Shown here one piece after another: positions 4,855 to 5,895 of a DNA stretch of 5,895 nucleotides (positions within the stretch are counted from its first letter, which is position 1; each line of letters starts with the position of its first letter). The notes under the pieces were generated by a model, which did no database searches, was not told where the DNA came from, and was given only the letters and a program-made list of their open reading frames with translations. This stretch comes from Bacillota bacterium. Its GTDB lineage: Bacteria; Bacillota_I; Bacilli_A; Acholeplasmatales; UBA5453. The position numbers and the translations under genes were made by a program. The DNA lies in assembly GCA_023436805.1 (NCBI GenBank), contig JAEZHT010000059.1, positions 1-5,895 on the forward strand. The letters run 5' to 3'.

Positions 4855-5895
4855 TTATACGCGTTTGTATGGGGTATAACTCTTTTCAGGTTGTGTCCTT
4901 GGTTTAAGTAACACAAATAATTTTGGTTTGAGTTTGACTTGTAATAGACCTGCAATTAAGGATACTTGATCGATATCCCCTAAGATGACATCAAATTTTG
5001 AATAATTCATCAATGAGGAATCGGGTATCATTACATATTCTTCTACTGCAACCTCAGTTGGATTGATTAAGACAATGACCGTATCCGATACATCGTCGGT
5101 ATGTCTTTCATAAGCGATGAGTTTGGATGATACCAATGGTAAGTAATCACCAACCATCAACGCTTTTTCTTGTTTATGGACTTGAATCAATTGTTTGATC
5201 CAAATGAGTCTTGGGTTATGCTCATTAAATAAAGACCAGTCCATTGGTGCACGGTTTTCTGGGTCATTACCACCAGTCATACCAAGTTCAGAACCATAGT
5301 ATAGATTTGGTGACCCAGGGAATGTAAACTGGATGACTTCAGCGAGCTTTTGGTCTTGTTCATTCAAACGGTGATTTAATCTCACGGTATCGTGGTTATC
5401 CAAGATATTCCAGGATTTGAGTAGTCCATCAATCCCGCAATCTTGAACCATCTTTTCTAGTAATGTATTGACTTCTTTCGGTGTGAATTTATTCTCAACC
5501 GCGTGGAAGGTGATTTCTCTTAAGGTGAAGTTCATCACGCCATCCATCGCGTTCAACCAACGTTTTGGATAGTTCCAGGTCTCACCTACAATGAGGGCAG
5601 TTTCTTTTTCTTGGTGGGCATGGTTGGTCAAATCTTTTAAAATGTCATAGCCAATATCAAAAGCAACATCGAGTCTAAACCCATCCACACCATTTTTTAA
5701 ATAGCTACGGATTACAGAAGATTCTTTTTTATAGATATAGTCTTTGACGGCTTCATTTTCTAGGTTGAGTTCCGGTAAGCTTTTCGCATCCGCCCAAAGT
5801 CTCACGCCTTCCGGGTACTCGCCACCAAAATAAAACCACAAACGGTACGGTGAATGTTCATCCAACGCACTTTGAAAATAAGGTGAGTTCACACC
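4855..5895 (-). CDS. GH13 alpha-amylase-family glycosidase (neopullulanase/maltodextrinase-like), C-terminal part, cut by window edge
   Basis: The minus strand encodes 346 residues entering from the right edge in frame and ending at TAA 4857-4855. Three of the conserved GH13 regions are present: GFRLDVAFD with nucleophile Asp (codon 5670-5668), GETW with acid/base Glu (5583-5581), and LDNHD with the third Asp (5421-5419). YYGSELGMTGGNDPENRAPMDW resembles cyclomaltodextrinase/neopullulanase-type enzymes that cut alpha-1,4 (sometimes alpha-1,6) glucans, cyclodextrins or maltodextrins. The last 90 or so residues fit the beta-sheet C-domain. The fragment opens GVNSPYFQSA, which in relatives follows the DGVFNHTG region, so region I and any N-terminal domain lie outside. 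The GTG at 5892 is an internal Val codon, not a start. Location and exact substrate are undetermined; no signal peptide can be seen because the N-terminus is missing. Confidence 0.9.
   Translation of the reverse strand, partial: GVNSPYFQSALDEHSPYRLWFYFGGEYPEGVRLWADAKSLPELNLENEAVKDYIYKKESSVIRSYLKNGVDGFRLDVAFDIGYDILKDLTNHAHQEKETALIVGETWNYPKRWLNAMDGVMNFTLREITFHAVENKFTPKEVNTLLEKMVQDCGIDGLLKSWNILDNHDTVRLNHRLNEQDQKLAEVIQFTFPGSPNLYYGSELGMTGGNDPENRAPMDWSLFNEHNPRLIWIKQLIQVHKQEKALMVGDYLPLVSSKLIAYERHTDDVSDTVIVLINPTEVAVEEYVMIPDSSLMNYSKFDVILGDIDQVSLIAGLLQVKLKPKLFVLLKPRTQPEKSYTPYKRV

Noticed and set aside
5890..5892. GTG at 5892 as the start of the GH13 gene
   Set aside because: The frame stays open to the window edge, and the GVNSPYF stretch is an internal part of the GH13 catalytic domain.
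1..5895. CRISPR array or defence gene cluster
   Set aside because: No regularly spaced direct repeats of suitable length and no defence genes other than the partial tnpB are visible.

Overview
The window looks like a chromosomal segment from a low-GC, cell-wall-less Firmicute relative, most likely an Acholeplasma-type mollicute. The evidence is AT-rich DNA, strong Shine-Dalgarno sites, consensus sigma-A-type promoters, a CIRCE heat-shock operator, a ClpB chaperone lacking its N-domain (as in mollicutes), and a surface lipoprotein carrying Ig-like and InlB-type repeat domains. Trp is encoded by TGG and the long frames stay open under the standard code. That argues against Mycoplasma/Spiroplasma (UGA = Trp) and fits Acholeplasma. 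The taxonomic call is an inference.

Layout from left to right. (1) Positions 1-188, minus strand: the N-terminus of a TnpB (IS200/IS605 OrfB) protein that runs off the left edge, with its own extended -10 promoter and Shine-Dalgarno site. (2) Positions 189-449: no gene, but palindromic and iterated sequence that may include the left end of the insertion element, then a rho-independent terminator. (3) Positions 450-523, minus strand: a tRNA-Cys(GCA) with encoded CCA. Its consensus promoter is packed into the 48 bp after the upstream gene's stop codon and is bracketed by a perfect 10-bp inverted repeat. (4) Positions 572-2527, minus strand: a lipoprotein 5'-nucleotidase-family enzyme with two accessory surface domains. 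(5) Positions 2528-2693: a divergent regulatory region. (6) Positions 2694-4805, plus strand: clpB, a short-form AAA+ disaggregase with a perfect TTGACA-N17-TATAAT promoter and a CIRCE operator in its leader. (7) Positions 4809-4847: a terminator shared by clpB and the convergent gene. (8) Positions 4855-5895, minus strand: the C-terminal part of a GH13 (alpha-amylase/neopullulanase-like) glycosidase that enters from the right edge.

The genes do not form one pathway; each is a separate transcription unit. The lipoprotein nucleotidase would salvage nucleotides at the cell surface, ClpB would rescue aggregated protein under HrcA control, and the GH13 enzyme would break down alpha-glucans or maltodextrins. 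No clearly new multi-gene system is visible. The points most worth checking are the architecture between the nucleotidase and tRNA-Cys, the iterated sequence upstream of tnpB, and the primary (not internally initiated) N-domain-less ClpB.
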